NCBI RefSeq assembly: GCF_006965485.1 | Contig: NZ_CP041360.1 | Location: forward strand, 7,544,501-7,608,500 | Direction: 5' to 3' | DNA from: Spirosoma sp. KCTC 42546 | GTDB lineage: Bacteria > Bacteroidota > Bacteroidia > Cytophagales > Spirosomataceae | DNA length: 64,000 nt | Shown here: piece after piece, positions 1 to 9,232 of the stretch | Numbering within the stretch: position 1 is the first letter of the stretch | Layout: each line of letters begins with the position of its first letter | Translations under genes and position numbers: made by a program | The notes under the pieces: generated by a model | Told to the model about the DNA's origin: nothing | Database searches by the model: none | What the model saw: only the letters and a program-made list of their open reading frames with translations

Positions 1-1811
1 ACAAGCGATATATAACCCAGATCGGCCTGCAATCTATACTCACGATCGGTCAGCCGTTTGGCGCCCCGGAGCAGGTCAAAATCGGTACCCTTGGCTAACT
101 GGAAGGTGTTGGTTAATTGATCGTTCGTCTGATCTACCTGTCGGAAAGCAGCATTTGCGTTGGTCGTCAGTTTCGTAAAGAGACCGTTGGCCGTATTGGC
201 CGTTGGGGTTCGGTTATCGCGCGAAAATGGCGAGAGGTTCGGGTTCGTCAGGCTATATGGATTACCCTCGCCCAAATCCTGAAATCCGGCAATATTCCGT
301 AAAGATTCGGTGGTATTAGTCCGGTTTGTTACGTACACTTCAATCCGGGTTACGTTAACTCCCGACGTTACCTGAGGCATTGTTTTCAACGAGGACTCGT
401 AATTAGCCCGGAAAAACTGCGACAGGAAAAAGTGCTGGTTCTCATCGTACCCATCAGCGCGGATTTCAAACGGACGGTTCGATGTGCCCCCTCTTAATAC
501 AATCTCATTCTTGCGTGACCGCTGCTGCGAGGCCACCAGCGTGGCGTTCAGTTTACCAAAACGCAACTGGGTTTTAATCCCAAATAGGTTTTGCACCCCT
601 GGAATCAGTTGACTGTTCACTGCCCAGCTGATGTTACCCACTTCGAGTCCCTGCAAAATACTTTCGTTTTGCGGGGTGAATCCGGGCATTCCCGGTGTAC
701 TGCCATTCACACCCGGAACACCCGGCAAATTAGGTGCCTTAGGCACGCCAGGTAAGCTGGGCAACCCCTGCCCCGTTCCAAACGCGGGCAACCCACCTCC
801 GGGTCGATAGTTCAGTTTCAGCGCGTTCTCGAAATTGAAGCTGGCTTTGGTATCGAAGTTGGCGAGTACACCTAATTTCTCCCCAATCTTCCCATTGAAG
901 TTGATGCTGATTTGCTCGTTGAAGAGAAAATTCCCGCTCCGACGCTGACGCACGGGATAGGCGGGATTATCATTAAATTGGTAGAGATACCCAAAATCGA
1001 GGGTTACAAAGCCATTCGGTTTAAAATCAACCTGGCTACCGCCAAACAGGCGATCAATTACAGGCGGCAATTCGAGTTTTGGAATTAATCCACGTCCACT
1101 CAAGGCACTTTGCCCATCGCGCTTGGCACCATACTCCCGCCAGACACTTTGTTCAACACGTTGGTTCTGAAGCTGGTTATAAGTCGAGAACGGTATCGTT
1201 TCCGCCGGTCGATACGGCAATCCGAATTGGGATGGAGGAAGTATAGGGCCAGTTGCTGGCTGGCCGGGTGAAGTTGTGGATGATGCCGGAGTCGTTACAT
1301 CCGTTCGTCCCTGCACTGAATTAGGCGTAGGTGCACCCGATAAGGATACACCAGTCCTGACTCGCTCGGTAACGCCGATACCGCCATCGGGACTAAGTCG
1401 AAAATCTGTTGAAACACCTTTAGGGTCACGAAGAATAAAGGGGGATTTAGACGGTCGTTCGGAGAAGCGCGTAGCTCGCCGGTCAGGCCAGTTTACCGTT
1501 GGCCGTCGATTGGCACTGCGTAACGCCCGAATACTATCGGTACGATCCTGAAGCGCCTGCTTAGCCGAGTCCGCCCGCATAATGGCTCGTCGGCGAGCAT
1601 TGGCCCGTGCCGAATCGGCAGTAGCTTGTTGACGCCGTGCTGCTGCTCCCCGTTTGGCGGGTGCTGGCTGGTCCTGACTGTAGCCTATACCCAGCCCCAA
1701 CAATAGCCAGCATCCCACTATCAACCAACCGTTCGGGATGAACAGAAGCCGACTAATGGTAAGAATAAAGTGACTGACAACAGGACTGTGAACAAAGTAG
1801 TGGTTCACCAT
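1..1811 (-). CDS. sprA: Cell-surface protein SprA, T9SS translocon, N-terminal fragment
   Basis: This frame is open from an ATG at 1811 to the left window edge, giving about 603 residues. SprA proteins are usually well over 2000 residues, so only the N-terminal part is present. SprA (Sov) is the large outer-membrane beta-barrel through which type IX cargo and gliding adhesins leave the cell. The N-terminus has a hydrophobic segment (about residues 25-45) ending before a GYSQDQ stretch, consistent with a signal peptide. A long R/A/D-rich linker follows, then a Pro/Gly-rich stretch and beta-rich sequence with FGIKTQLRFGKLNATLV and FDLLRGAKRLTDREY, which I recognise from SprA. A Bacteroidota-type promoter lies 58 nt upstream. 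The identification comes from reading the translation, not from a search. Confidence 0.85.
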   Translation of the reverse strand, partial: MVNHYFVHSPVVSHFILTISRLLFIPNGWLIVGCWLLLGLGIGYSQDQPAPAKRGAAARRQQATADSARANARRRAIMRADSAKQALQDRTDSIRALRSANRRPTVNWPDRRATRFSERPSKSPFILRDPKGVSTDFRLSPDGGIGVTERVRTGVSLSGAPTPNSVQGRTDVTTPASSTTSPGQPATGPILPPSQFGLPYRPAETIPFSTYNQLQNQRVEQSVWREYGAKRDGQSALSGRGLIPKLELPPVIDRLFGGSQVDFKPNGFVTLDFGYLYQFNDNPAYPVRQRRSGNFLFNEQISINFNGKIGEKLGVLANFDTKASFNFENALKLNYRPGGGLPAFGTGQGLPSLPGVPKAPNLPGVPGVNGSTPGMPGFTPQNESILQGLEVGNISWAVNSQLIPGVQNLFGIKTQLRFGKLNATLVASQQRSRKNEIVLRGGTSNRPFEIRADGYDENQHFFLSQFFRANYESSLKTMPQVTSGVNVTRIEVYVTNRTNTTESLRNIAGFQDLGEGNPYSLTNPNLSPFSRDNRTPTANTANGLFTKLTTNANAAFRQVDQTNDQLTNTFQLAKGTDFDLLRGAKRLTDREYRLQADLGYISL

Positions 1812-1868
1812 TGGGGGTACTTTCAGGTTCAGTATGAGTAGCGAGGATACGTTCTTCTATCAAACGGC

Positions 1869-1898
1869 CAAAATTAGGCCATTCGTCTAATAGGGCAA
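1869..1898 (-). promoter_or_regulatory. Bacteroidota-type sigma promoter of sprA
   Basis: Read on the minus strand there is TTG (1898-1896), 19 nt, then TAATTTTG (1876-1869). This matches the Bacteroidota primary-sigma pattern (TTTG about -33, TANNTTTG about -7). It sits 58 nt upstream of the sprA ATG and points towards it. I see nothing else in the 350-nt divergent gap (1812-2162). Confidence 0.65.
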
Positions 1899-2162
1899 TA
1901 GATTTTTTACTAGGCTGTTTTCTTTCGTTTCAGTATACATAGGGAGTAAAATTACGCATTAAACTGTCTTCATGCGAACAAAGTAAGCCTCATTTTCTTG
2001 AACCAGAAGCTATAAACGACCTTGTTTACAAGCAGTTCTACAATTACCGGGCCATATTTTCACAGAATTAACGTGAAGAGGGCCGTTTCATATCCACGAA
2101 TCGTTCTTGGTTCACACACTCGCTTTAGATAACGTTTCCAGTAAAATGTTCTATACTTGAAC

Positions 2163-2972
2163 ATGGAAATTTCGTTCATCGGCGCAGGAAACCTGGCCTG
2201 GCACCTCGCTCCAGCTCTTGAAAACGCGGGACATCATATCAATGAAGTATACAGTCGCCAGCTTCAGCACTCCCGCCAGCTAGTGAGTAACCTGTACGAT
2301 GCGCGGACCCATTCCGAATTAAATTTTGCTGACAGCCCATCCCGATTATTTGTGCTATCGGTTGCTGATCACGCACTCGAAGAGGTCTGCTCGCAACTGG
2401 TGTTACCTGAAAACTCCATACTTGTGCATACGTCTGGGGGCCAATCGTTGCGATCCCTGGAGCATTGGATGGCTATTTATAGCGATGTACCTGTTCAGAC
2501 AGGGGTTTTCTATGCCTTACAAACCTTTACCAAAGGCCAGCCCTTCATGGCCTTTGAGGAGATTCCACTTTGCATTGAAGCCTCTGATCCCACTACTGAA
2601 GATAGCCTGGTTCAACTGGGCCAGGACATCAGCGATATTGTTTATTTGATTACATCCGACGAACGCCGAACCCTGCATATAGGCGCTGTATTAGCCTGCA
2701 ATTTCACGAATCACTTACTAGCCCTTGCGCACGACCTCACTACGCACGAAGGATTGGAATTCGATTTACTCCGACCATTGATTGCGGAAACTTTCCGAAA
2801 AGGACTAGCTGCCCCTAACCCAGCCGACGTACAAACCGGTCCGGCCCGCCGGGGTGACCTAAGCACGATTGACTCGCATTTGGCCTATCTTAGTAATCAG
2901 CCTCGGGTATCCGAAGTTTATCAGGTGTTAACTGAAAGCATTCAACGGTATTATAAAAATCAGGGGCGTTAA
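2163..2972 (+). CDS. Rossmann-like and DUF2520 domain protein
   Basis: A 269-residue protein opening with the dinucleotide-binding pattern ISFIGAGNLAWHLA. This places an NAD(P)-binding Rossmann domain at about residues 1-120, followed by a helical C-terminal domain of the DUF2520 type (about 130-255). Such proteins resemble pyrroline-5-carboxylate reductase and ketopantoate reductase in fold, but their substrate is unknown. I chose the ATG at 2163 because the frame can be opened 6 nt earlier only by a TTG. It is a single gene, divergent from sprA, ending just before an imperfect inverted repeat. The family is confident, the reaction is not. Confidence 0.8.
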   Translation: MEISFIGAGNLAWHLAPALENAGHHINEVYSRQLQHSRQLVSNLYDARTHSELNFADSPSRLFVLSVADHALEEVCSQLVLPENSILVHTSGGQSLRSLEHWMAIYSDVPVQTGVFYALQTFTKGQPFMAFEEIPLCIEASDPTTEDSLVQLGQDISDIVYLITSDERRTLHIGAVLACNFTNHLLALAHDLTTHEGLEFDLLRPLIAETFRKGLAAPNPADVQTGPARRGDLSTIDSHLAYLSNQPRVSEVYQVLTESIQRYYKNQGR

Positions 2973-2978
2973 GTTGAC

Positions 2979-3122
2979 GGATAATGTAAGATGAATAATG
3001 TATAATGGACAATGGATAACTCACTGGAAAATACCTTATTATAGATTATCCATTTTACTGCACGTGCAGCCCTAGCAGTTCATTATTCATTGTCCATTAT
3101 TCATTGTTCATTTATATTATCC
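2979..3122. repeat. Imperfect long inverted repeat, ATTCATT-word family
   Basis: Left arm about 2979-3022 and right arm about 3077-3122 are imperfect reverse complements built from reiterated AATGAATAATG / ATAATGGACAATG words, with a spacer of about 55 nt. It fills the gap between the DUF2520 and YCF48-like genes. Similar word-built repeats occur at 10024-10110 and 51026-51152. Confidence 0.7.
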
Positions 3123-3132
3123 CTTTACTGAA

Positions 3133-4173
3133 ATGATTCGATCCTTCCGCCTGCTGGCACTCTGCTTATTGACTCCGTTTAGCTGCCTTGCTCAGTGGCA
3201 GATGCAAACCGTTGGTACCGATGCCAGTTTCCGCACTGTCAGTGTTGTCAGCGCTGATATTGCCTGGATTGGCGGTACAAAAGGAACCTTTGTCCGAACG
3301 GCCGACGGTGGTAAAACCTGGCAAACGGGTACAGTTCCCGACGCGCAAACCTGCGACTTCCGCGATGTAAAAGCCATAGATGCCCAGACCGCTTTTTTCA
3401 TGAGCGCTGGCCCCGCCGAAAAAGATCAGGCCCGAATTTACAAAACCAATGACGGCGGACAGACCTGGGCACTACTTTACCAAACGCAACAGAAAGGCGT
3501 GTTTTTCGACGGAATCGACTTTTGGGACAATCAACATGGCATCGTGTTTAGCGATCCCCCAGCGGATGCTGCTATTGATAGTAAGTGGTTTATGCTAACC
3601 ACCGACGACGGCGGAAAAACCTGGCAACCGATCCCTGCGGCTTCGTTACCACTGATGGAGCCTAATGAAGCGGCTTTTGCGGCTAGTGGTACCAGTCTCG
3701 TTGTACACGGAAAACGAAACGTCTGGATTGCCTCGGGCGGTGGGCAATACGGGCGCGTATTCCGTTCCAGTGATCGGGGAAAAACCTGGAACGTCAGCAA
3801 AACGCCCTTACCAGGCGGAGAAGCCACGGGCTTGTTTGGTATGCATTTCTTCAGTGACAAAATTGGCATGGTCGTCGGTGGCAACTACAAACAGGAGCAG
3901 CAGCCCGGCCCAAACGCAGCCATCACCCGCGACGGTGGCCAAACCTGGCAACTCGTAGCCCAGACGAATCCAGCGGGCCTGAAAGAAGCCATCGCCCTGC
4001 TTCCCGACGACCGTTTACTAACCGTTGGTCCTTCAGGCACGAGCCTATCGGCCGATCAGGGACAAACCTGGCAGAAACTCGATACAGAAGGCTTCCATTC
4101 AATGGGTTGCGCTAAAGGTACTTGTTACGCTGTAGGTGCCAAAGGGAAAGTGGCTGTTCAGCGATTTAAATGA
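3133..4173 (+). CDS. YCF48/BNR-type beta-propeller secreted protein
   Basis: A 346-residue protein with a signal peptide (about 1-20, ending CLAQW). Six Asp-box-like turns are readable: TADGGKTW, TNDGGQTW, TDDGGKTW, SSDRGKTW, TRDGGQTW and SADQGQTW. This regular spacing is typical of the photosystem II assembly factor YCF48-like / BNR six-bladed propeller family, which in non-photosynthetic bacteria are exported proteins of unknown binding partner. The gene stands alone between an inverted repeat and a convergent PIN-domain gene 40 nt away. The fold call is strong; the function is unknown. Confidence 0.8.
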   Translation: MIRSFRLLALCLLTPFSCLAQWQMQTVGTDASFRTVSVVSADIAWIGGTKGTFVRTADGGKTWQTGTVPDAQTCDFRDVKAIDAQTAFFMSAGPAEKDQARIYKTNDGGQTWALLYQTQQKGVFFDGIDFWDNQHGIVFSDPPADAAIDSKWFMLTTDDGGKTWQPIPAASLPLMEPNEAAFAASGTSLVVHGKRNVWIASGGGQYGRVFRSSDRGKTWNVSKTPLPGGEATGLFGMHFFSDKIGMVVGGNYKQEQQPGPNAAITRDGGQTWQLVAQTNPAGLKEAIALLPDDRLLTVGPSGTSLSADQGQTWQKLDTEGFHSMGCAKGTCYAVGAKGKVAVQRFK

Positions 4174-4213
4174 GGTTGATTGCCAATATCAACTGGAGGT
4201 ATCCTATTAAGGA

Positions 4214-4633
4214 TTAAAACCGTTGAAGTAGCCCCTTAAAGTCTTCTGCTGTTATAATGGAGATTCTTGGAAAATCAACTGCGCCAAGGGCGTTGAAATG
4301 TTTGTCATCAGTAACAATGTAATGGGCATTCCCAGCAAAGGCACAGTCAACAAATTTATTATCGTCACGATCCGAGGTTATCAGATTTAGCGCGAAGTAA
4401 GGCTCGACGCGTTCAATAGTAGGAAGAAGTAGTAGAAAATCCAGAAATACCTGTGCCGTAGAATGGCCATAAAATCGGGTTATCATCTCCTCATATTCCA
4501 ACAGAATTTCAGAAGACACAACCAGACTAAACTTGCCGTCGTAAAGCGTATCAAGTATAACTGCCAGAGTTGACTTGCTAGAAATAGCCCTCAGTATAAC
4601 ATTGGTATCAAGAACAATTCGATAATCAGGCAT
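4214..4633 (-). CDS. PIN-domain putative toxin (COG1569-like)
   Basis: A 139-residue PIN nuclease-like protein. The acidic residues expected for metal binding are visible: D9 in VLDTNV, the Glu residues of the LLEYEEM helix, D90 in SDRDDNKFVDCA and the late TDDKHF. The length fits the single-domain PIN family annotated as toxin component of type II toxin-antitoxin systems, which usually cut RNA. Its start overlaps the end of the upstream 69-residue ORF by 8 nt, the usual antitoxin-toxin arrangement. Nuclease activity and toxicity are inferred from the family. Confidence 0.75.
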   Translation of the reverse strand: MPDYRIVLDTNVILRAISSKSTLAVILDTLYDGKFSLVVSSEILLEYEEMITRFYGHSTAQVFLDFLLLLPTIERVEPYFALNLITSDRDDNKFVDCAFAGNAHYIVTDDKHFNALGAVDFPRISIITAEDFKGLLQRF

Positions 4634-4835
4634 TCGGATTTAAGTTCTTGAAAAACTCATCAGTATATTTTTTCTCTTCCCATACTTGATCAGCTTGGTT
4701 TCGGAGCTTATCCAGGAAGAATTTAGCCATGACTTTTTTCAATTCAAGGAGCATTTCATCAGAAATATCCGTTGAATAGAGTTTTAGCAGCTCTGTCTGT
4801 ACATTAGATAAAGGCGGTTGCAGATTCGTAAGCAT
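4626..4835 (-). CDS. Putative antitoxin partner of the PIN protein
   Basis: A 69-residue protein if started at ATG 4835. A GTG at 4850 would add five residues, but no feature supports it. It is rich in charged helices (QTELLKLYSTDISDEMLLELKKVMAKFF) and has no recognisable DNA-binding motif. It lies directly upstream of the PIN gene with an 8-nt overlap, so the two are almost certainly cotranslated. The antitoxin role is inferred only from size, order and overlap. Similar small helical proteins precede COG1569 PIN proteins in other Bacteroidota. Confidence 0.6.
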   Translation of the reverse strand: MLTNLQPPLSNVQTELLKLYSTDISDEMLLELKKVMAKFFLDKLRNQADQVWEEKKYTDEFFKNLNPNA

Positions 4836-4968
4836 GGTATATGAGTTCACTAGTGAACAAAAATAATGAAATTAGGACAGTTTAGAGCTTTGGCATCAAA
4901 ATTCAATTTCGACCCTGTCTTCATCATTTTTTCCTTCCGAAAGCACATAATTGCAATCCGGTCAATAG

Positions 4969-5014
4969 CTATAATCGGCCCGCCTTGTTGATCAACAAGG
5001 CGGGCCGATTATAG
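4969..5014. repeat. Perfect 46-bp palindrome at gene end
   Basis: Positions 4969-4991 and 4992-5014 are exact reverse complements with no spacer, centred on TTGATCAA and carrying GGCCCGCC / GGCGGGCC. It begins 15 nt beyond the stop of the DUF4394 gene. It could form a very stable RNA hairpin there, but no T-run follows on the minus strand, so a classical intrinsic terminator is uncertain. Confidence 0.85.
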
Positions 5015-5028
5015 TAACATCAATCAAC

Positions 5029-6588
5029 TTAGAAGCCTAAACCAACAGTAAAGCCACGAACAATGGGGCTACCTGGAACAGTTGGGCCAGCCGTGGCTGC
5101 GCCTGTTGCTAAGTTAATTGTATAGACTTTCGTGCTGTTACCACCTGTACGAAGTAGCGCATAAGCCGTACCGGTTGCGCCACCAATATCGAAGCCATTG
5201 GCACTTTCTACCTCAACACCCAGCGGACCAACAGATACTAATGTACCATTATTTGGTGGATTTTGCTGGAGTAAAACCGCGCTGCCCGGACGAATATCAA
5301 TATCATATAACGTTGTTGTGAGGGCTCCTGCGAAGTTGTTCGTATAAGCAGCCGCTGTTACGTTTGGTGTTCCTGGGTTTAAATTTCCATCAGTAGCAGC
5401 TAAAGCGCCATTATCCGGATTCAGACGAAGATTCTGTCCTGTGTTGCTAACAACCCGGATACGGTCGACTGTTGGGTTGAAATCGAAACCAAAGTCCGTT
5501 CCTGACAGAGTGAATGCCCCGGCACTACCCACCTGCACCAGACTCCAAACGTTTGTATTAGTAACCGCAACCGTATACAGTCGGCTAGTGCTACCCAGTA
5601 CAAACAGCTGACCATTTACTGGCCGGGAGTCGATACCAAGAATGGTTTCGCCCGGTTGAAGGCCCGTAATGGTTTTTAGAGTTAGGCCCGTTAAACTAAC
5701 GGGATTGAAAATAAGCAGGCTATTGTTGCTGTCAATGGCGTAGGCAACCGGATTCGTTGGAATAGCCAGCCCAATGACCGTACCCGTCAGGTTACCCAGT
5801 TTCTGCAAACGACCAGTTGCCAGATTAATCTGATCTAACTCCGATGAGCCATTAAACTGCACAGCAACCAGCCCTTGTGTGTTGTCATTCGGTGAAATAT
5901 CGAAACCAGCAGACCCAGCTATATCTAAGCCTAGCGGCCCAACGTCGGTCAGTGTACCGTTGTTAGGTGGGTTTTGAATATAGAGCCGGTCGGTGGCCGG
6001 ATCAATATCATACAAAGTTGTTGTTGTTACACCCGCGCTGTTATTTGTGTAGGCCACTTCCGAAATCATAGCACCAGAAACGCCATTAATGGCTCCATCC
6101 ACAGCAACTACCTGCCCTGTTTCGGGATGCAGTCGCAAATCCTGCCCGGTGTTCGTAACCAGGCGAATACGATCAACTGTCGGGTTAAAATCAATACCAA
6201 CAACAGACCCCGAAATAGCGGGTGTAAATGGACTCGTTGTCAGAGGTCGGGCTTCTGCTGTTGTTGGATTAATAACAAACAGACGGCTCATACTACTGAC
6301 TCCGTACAGTTGTCCGGTAGCGGGTCGAAAATCAATTGACAACATGCGTTCACCAGCCTGAAAGTTTACGCCAGTAATGACAAGATTTGACAAGACCACA
6401 TTGGGATTCTTGATGTTCACCCGCTGCAACTGATTAGCATCATTTAATAGGTAAACACTTGCATCGGGCACGGCACCTGGGTCTGGTGGTAGACGGTGAT
6501 CCTGACAGGCATTGAGCGTCAGTAAGGAACCAAGCGCCAGCATACCGGCCAGGACACGTAGAAAGGGCTTTTTGTAAAGCATAGCCAT
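5029..6588 (-). CDS. DUF4394 lipoprotein with two tandem domains
   Basis: A 519-residue protein with a lipoprotein signal (lipobox around Cys28, LLTLNACQDH). Two copies of a roughly 235-residue unit follow. Both repeat the same landmarks: ERMLSIDFRP / ETILGIDSRP, GIDFNPTVDRIRLV / GFDFNPTVDRIRVV, TGQDLRLHPETG / TGQNLRLNPDNG and QNPPNNGTL. This is the DUF4394 beta-propeller-like family, which often carries Ca-binding-like acidic turns; its function is not known. Each unit probably forms part of one surface-exposed propeller. It is a monocistronic gene, flanked downstream by a perfect 46-bp palindrome. Confidence 0.8.
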   Translation of the reverse strand: MAMLYKKPFLRVLAGMLALGSLLTLNACQDHRLPPDPGAVPDASVYLLNDANQLQRVNIKNPNVVLSNLVITGVNFQAGERMLSIDFRPATGQLYGVSSMSRLFVINPTTAEARPLTTSPFTPAISGSVVGIDFNPTVDRIRLVTNTGQDLRLHPETGQVVAVDGAINGVSGAMISEVAYTNNSAGVTTTTLYDIDPATDRLYIQNPPNNGTLTDVGPLGLDIAGSAGFDISPNDNTQGLVAVQFNGSSELDQINLATGRLQKLGNLTGTVIGLAIPTNPVAYAIDSNNSLLIFNPVSLTGLTLKTITGLQPGETILGIDSRPVNGQLFVLGSTSRLYTVAVTNTNVWSLVQVGSAGAFTLSGTDFGFDFNPTVDRIRVVSNTGQNLRLNPDNGALAATDGNLNPGTPNVTAAAYTNNFAGALTTTLYDIDIRPGSAVLLQQNPPNNGTLVSVGPLGVEVESANGFDIGGATGTAYALLRTGGNSTKVYTINLATGAATAGPTVPGSPIVRGFTVGLGF

Positions 6589-6738
6589 AGTTTTTCTCGT
6601 TGAAGAATTAGTTAGGGACGCAGTAAACAGGCTAACTGCACTTGACTATACGGCAATACGCGTCAAACGGATTTAGAGATATTAAAAAGAGATTAAAATA
6701 TTTTTTAATGGAAACGTATATTTTTCATAAAGGCCTTA

Positions 6739-8241
6739 TTACCAGAACTTTTTCAAACTTAGGTAACCGGCAAACGCATCTGGCATCAACTCCCCCCGAT
6801 CAAGCGATAGTGTTGTTGTTAGTGATGTACCCGACCATTTACGAATAGGCCACTGGGCGCTTACTAGGGTGGATAACTGATGGAAAACTTGTGGGTAAGG
6901 CTGTTTGTAAGAACCAAAATTTCGGCTGTAAGAAAGTCGTGTCGTTAGTATTGGCCCCCGTTGAAAAGCACTTATCGTACCCAGGTACCACGCCACAACC
7001 CGATTATTCGGGTAAAATCCATTGCCTGCATATTCAGTAGCTACCGCTGGTGCCAAATCCGAACGAGGCATGATGAAAGGCGTTCCAATTGTTCGTCCCC
7101 GATACGACCATCCCTCAATGTACTGGCTGTTATTAAAGTAATTATCAGCTCCCTGATAGCGGGCTGTTGGGTCGAAGGTTGGGCCGCTTTGATTCGTTGT
7201 ACTCAGCCATTCGAGAACGAGTCGCTGAAACCGAAAACGGGTGTTTGTTGTGGCATGATTTTGAAACCGTAAGCCCGTTAATCCATCTGGTACATTTTGC
7301 AATGCCAGACCTGATGCATCATCGTACATGTGCTGATGATAGAGTAGCCAGTTCGTTCGAACACCTTTCCATTCCAGCGCTACATCATAGTTCCCAACGT
7401 GGTTACCCACGCGATTCGTCCCATCGAACGTAGTGAATCGGTTGTTTTCCAGCGCATCAGGATACCGACCGGTAATAATTGATAGATAGTCCTGGAAGGA
7501 AGTTGGTAACCCTCCATTGACAGCTAAATCGGGTCGATTAAGCAAATAAGCAGCATGGCCACCCCATTGCACCTGATGATTCAGCCCAGCATAGAAACGA
7601 ACCCGCCAAGTTGGCTTCCCGATTCGGCCATAGAAGTATTTCTGATGAAGATAACTCCCCTGAATGTACGAGTCGATAAGCCAGCCATGTGCATAGCCAA
7701 CCCGAAAAGCCAGCAGTTTTTTGGTAAAGCCAATGGGCACATAATCAGGCGTATGTAACTGGATTTTCGGAAACGGCATTGCATTACCAGACCAGGCCAC
7801 AAAGCCCGACGTCAGGAGCGTATCACCTAAGCCAGCCACTTCACGGCGGTTGCCCCCATAAAGCTCCAGCGCACCAAAACGGATTTTTACATACGCATCA
7901 GGCAACAGAATAGCCGGATTGTTAGACGTTGATCGAGGACCCACATTGGCAACAGCATAAGCCCCAAAACCCCAGTCGAAACGGGATTTCCGTTTTGGTA
8001 TCGAATCGGGTCGGGGTTTGTAGTCGCGTTGTATACCCAACCGAACCGTTCCGAATGATCCCTGTACAGGAATGATATTGTACTGATTAGCCCGCAACCA
8101 GAAAGGGTTTTGGTCGTTTGATGTTGCCAGCCCACCAATTTCAGCTGAGTAATGAACGGTACCCGTCGATGGAACCGATTGGGCCCGAACAACCAGCCTG
8201 GTTAAACTAATAAGGCACGTAATCAGGTAAAGTGTCCGCAT
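6739..8241 (-). CDS. Wzi-like capsule assembly outer-membrane protein
   Basis: A roughly 500-residue protein starting with MRTLYLITCL and an apparent signal peptide ending near VVRAQS. It continues with the pattern of alternating aromatic beta strands of an outer-membrane barrel and conserved stretches such as GGLATSNDQNPFWLRANQYN and LYGGNRREVAGLGD. These I associate with the capsule-assembly Wzi family of Bacteroidota. Wzi proteins anchor or export capsular polysaccharide, but no capsule genes are adjacent here. The frame can be extended to an ATG at 8313, but that stretch encodes an inverted repeat (8262-8298), so I prefer the ATG at 8241. Confidence 0.7.
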   Translation of the reverse strand: MRTLYLITCLISLTRLVVRAQSVPSTGTVHYSAEIGGLATSNDQNPFWLRANQYNIIPVQGSFGTVRLGIQRDYKPRPDSIPKRKSRFDWGFGAYAVANVGPRSTSNNPAILLPDAYVKIRFGALELYGGNRREVAGLGDTLLTSGFVAWSGNAMPFPKIQLHTPDYVPIGFTKKLLAFRVGYAHGWLIDSYIQGSYLHQKYFYGRIGKPTWRVRFYAGLNHQVQWGGHAAYLLNRPDLAVNGGLPTSFQDYLSIITGRYPDALENNRFTTFDGTNRVGNHVGNYDVALEWKGVRTNWLLYHQHMYDDASGLALQNVPDGLTGLRFQNHATTNTRFRFQRLVLEWLSTTNQSGPTFDPTARYQGADNYFNNSQYIEGWSYRGRTIGTPFIMPRSDLAPAVATEYAGNGFYPNNRVVAWYLGTISAFQRGPILTTRLSYSRNFGSYKQPYPQVFHQLSTLVSAQWPIRKWSGTSLTTTLSLDRGELMPDAFAGYLSLKKFW

Positions 8242-8261
8242 AAACCAGTAAACTAAGGCCA

Positions 8262-8298
8262 TGGCTATTCTACCCGTAAACATACGGTAGAATAGCCA
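8262..8298. promoter_or_regulatory. 16-bp-stem hairpin upstream of wzi-like gene
   Basis: TGGCTATTCTAC (8262-8273) pairs with GTAGAATAGCCA (8287-8298). The inner CGTA/TACG also pairs around an AACA loop, with one bulged C. It lies 21 nt upstream of the preferred start. It could be an operator, a 5'-UTR hairpin or a mobile repeat; the sequence alone does not decide. Confidence 0.6.
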
Positions 8299-8403
8299 AT
8301 TCAGCTTGCGCACTTATTTGTTAGTGTTTTTTTAAACATCTTGTCCTGGTTTTTAATTAATATATGAAACTTAGTTTTACCGTAAGAAACTTGCCTTTAC
8401 TGA

Positions 8404-9222
8404 ATGACTATACCCTCTACCACACTTAATAATGGTGTTGAAATGCCGCTATTGGGCCTTGGTGTTTTTGCGCCAGCTCAGGCCAATGAAGTACAGCAGG
8501 CAATTGAGTGGGCACTTGAAGCGGGTTGCCGATTGATTGACACCGCAGCTGCCTATGGCAATGAACGCGAAGTAGCCAATGCCATCAGAGCCAGCGGAAT
8601 TCCCCGAAGTGATATCTTCATTACTACCAAAGTCTGGAACGACGATCAGGGTTATACCCGAACACTCCGGGCATTCAACCGGAGTCTGGAACGGCTTGGC
8701 CTCGATGTAGTGGATTTATACCTGATCCACTGGCCCATAAAAGAGCACCGACACGAAACATGGCGGGCTCTCGAAAAAATCTACTCCGACGGGCGAGCCC
8801 GTGCCATTGGGGTTTCAAATCATTACCCGGCACATTTGGAGGAACTATTGACCGAGGCCCATATAATACCCGCCGTCAATCAGTTTGAGCTAAGTCCCTA
8901 CAGCTACCTGCCCGAAGTCCTGGATTATTGTCACGAGAAGACTATACAGCCTGAAGGGTATGCACCTTTGGTACGTGGCGAGAAAGCAAATGATCCAAAA
9001 CTGGTTGCACTGGCCGAAAAATATGGCAAAAGCACGTACCAGATGCTCATCCGGTGGTCATTGCAACATGGCGTCGTTACCATTCCAAAGTCGGTGAAAC
9101 GAGAACGAATTCAGGAAAATTTCGATGTATTGGATTTCACGATTTCCGACGAAGATATGGCCGAGATGAATACCTTCTATGACAATACTCGTATAGCCGA
9201 CGATCCACGGGACATAGCTTAG
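8404..9222 (+). CDS. Aldo/keto reductase (diketogluconate reductase-like)
   Basis: A 272-residue NADPH-dependent aldo/keto reductase. The catalytic tetrad is complete: D46 (RLIDTAAAYGNE), Y51, K76 (FITTKVWND) and H109 (YLIHWP). The cofactor-binding C-terminal IPKSVKRERIQEN is present. Length and motifs fit the 2,5-diketo-D-gluconate reductase branch, which reduces small aldehydes or keto sugars in the cytoplasm. It is a single gene convergent with the Nif3-like gene 10 nt away, so it does not reveal a pathway. Substrate is unknown. Confidence 0.88.
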   Translation: MTIPSTTLNNGVEMPLLGLGVFAPAQANEVQQAIEWALEAGCRLIDTAAAYGNEREVANAIRASGIPRSDIFITTKVWNDDQGYTRTLRAFNRSLERLGLDVVDLYLIHWPIKEHRHETWRALEKIYSDGRARAIGVSNHYPAHLEELLTEAHIIPAVNQFELSPYSYLPEVLDYCHEKTIQPEGYAPLVRGEKANDPKLVALAEKYGKSTYQMLIRWSLQHGVVTIPKSVKRERIQENFDVLDFTISDEDMAEMNTFYDNTRIADDPRDIA

Positions 9223-9232
9223 TTAACTACAC

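Noticed and set aside
1276..1551. A 91-residue plus-strand ORF opposite sprA
   Set aside because: It lies inside the N-terminal sprA coding frame on the other strand; sprA gives the better, recognisable protein.
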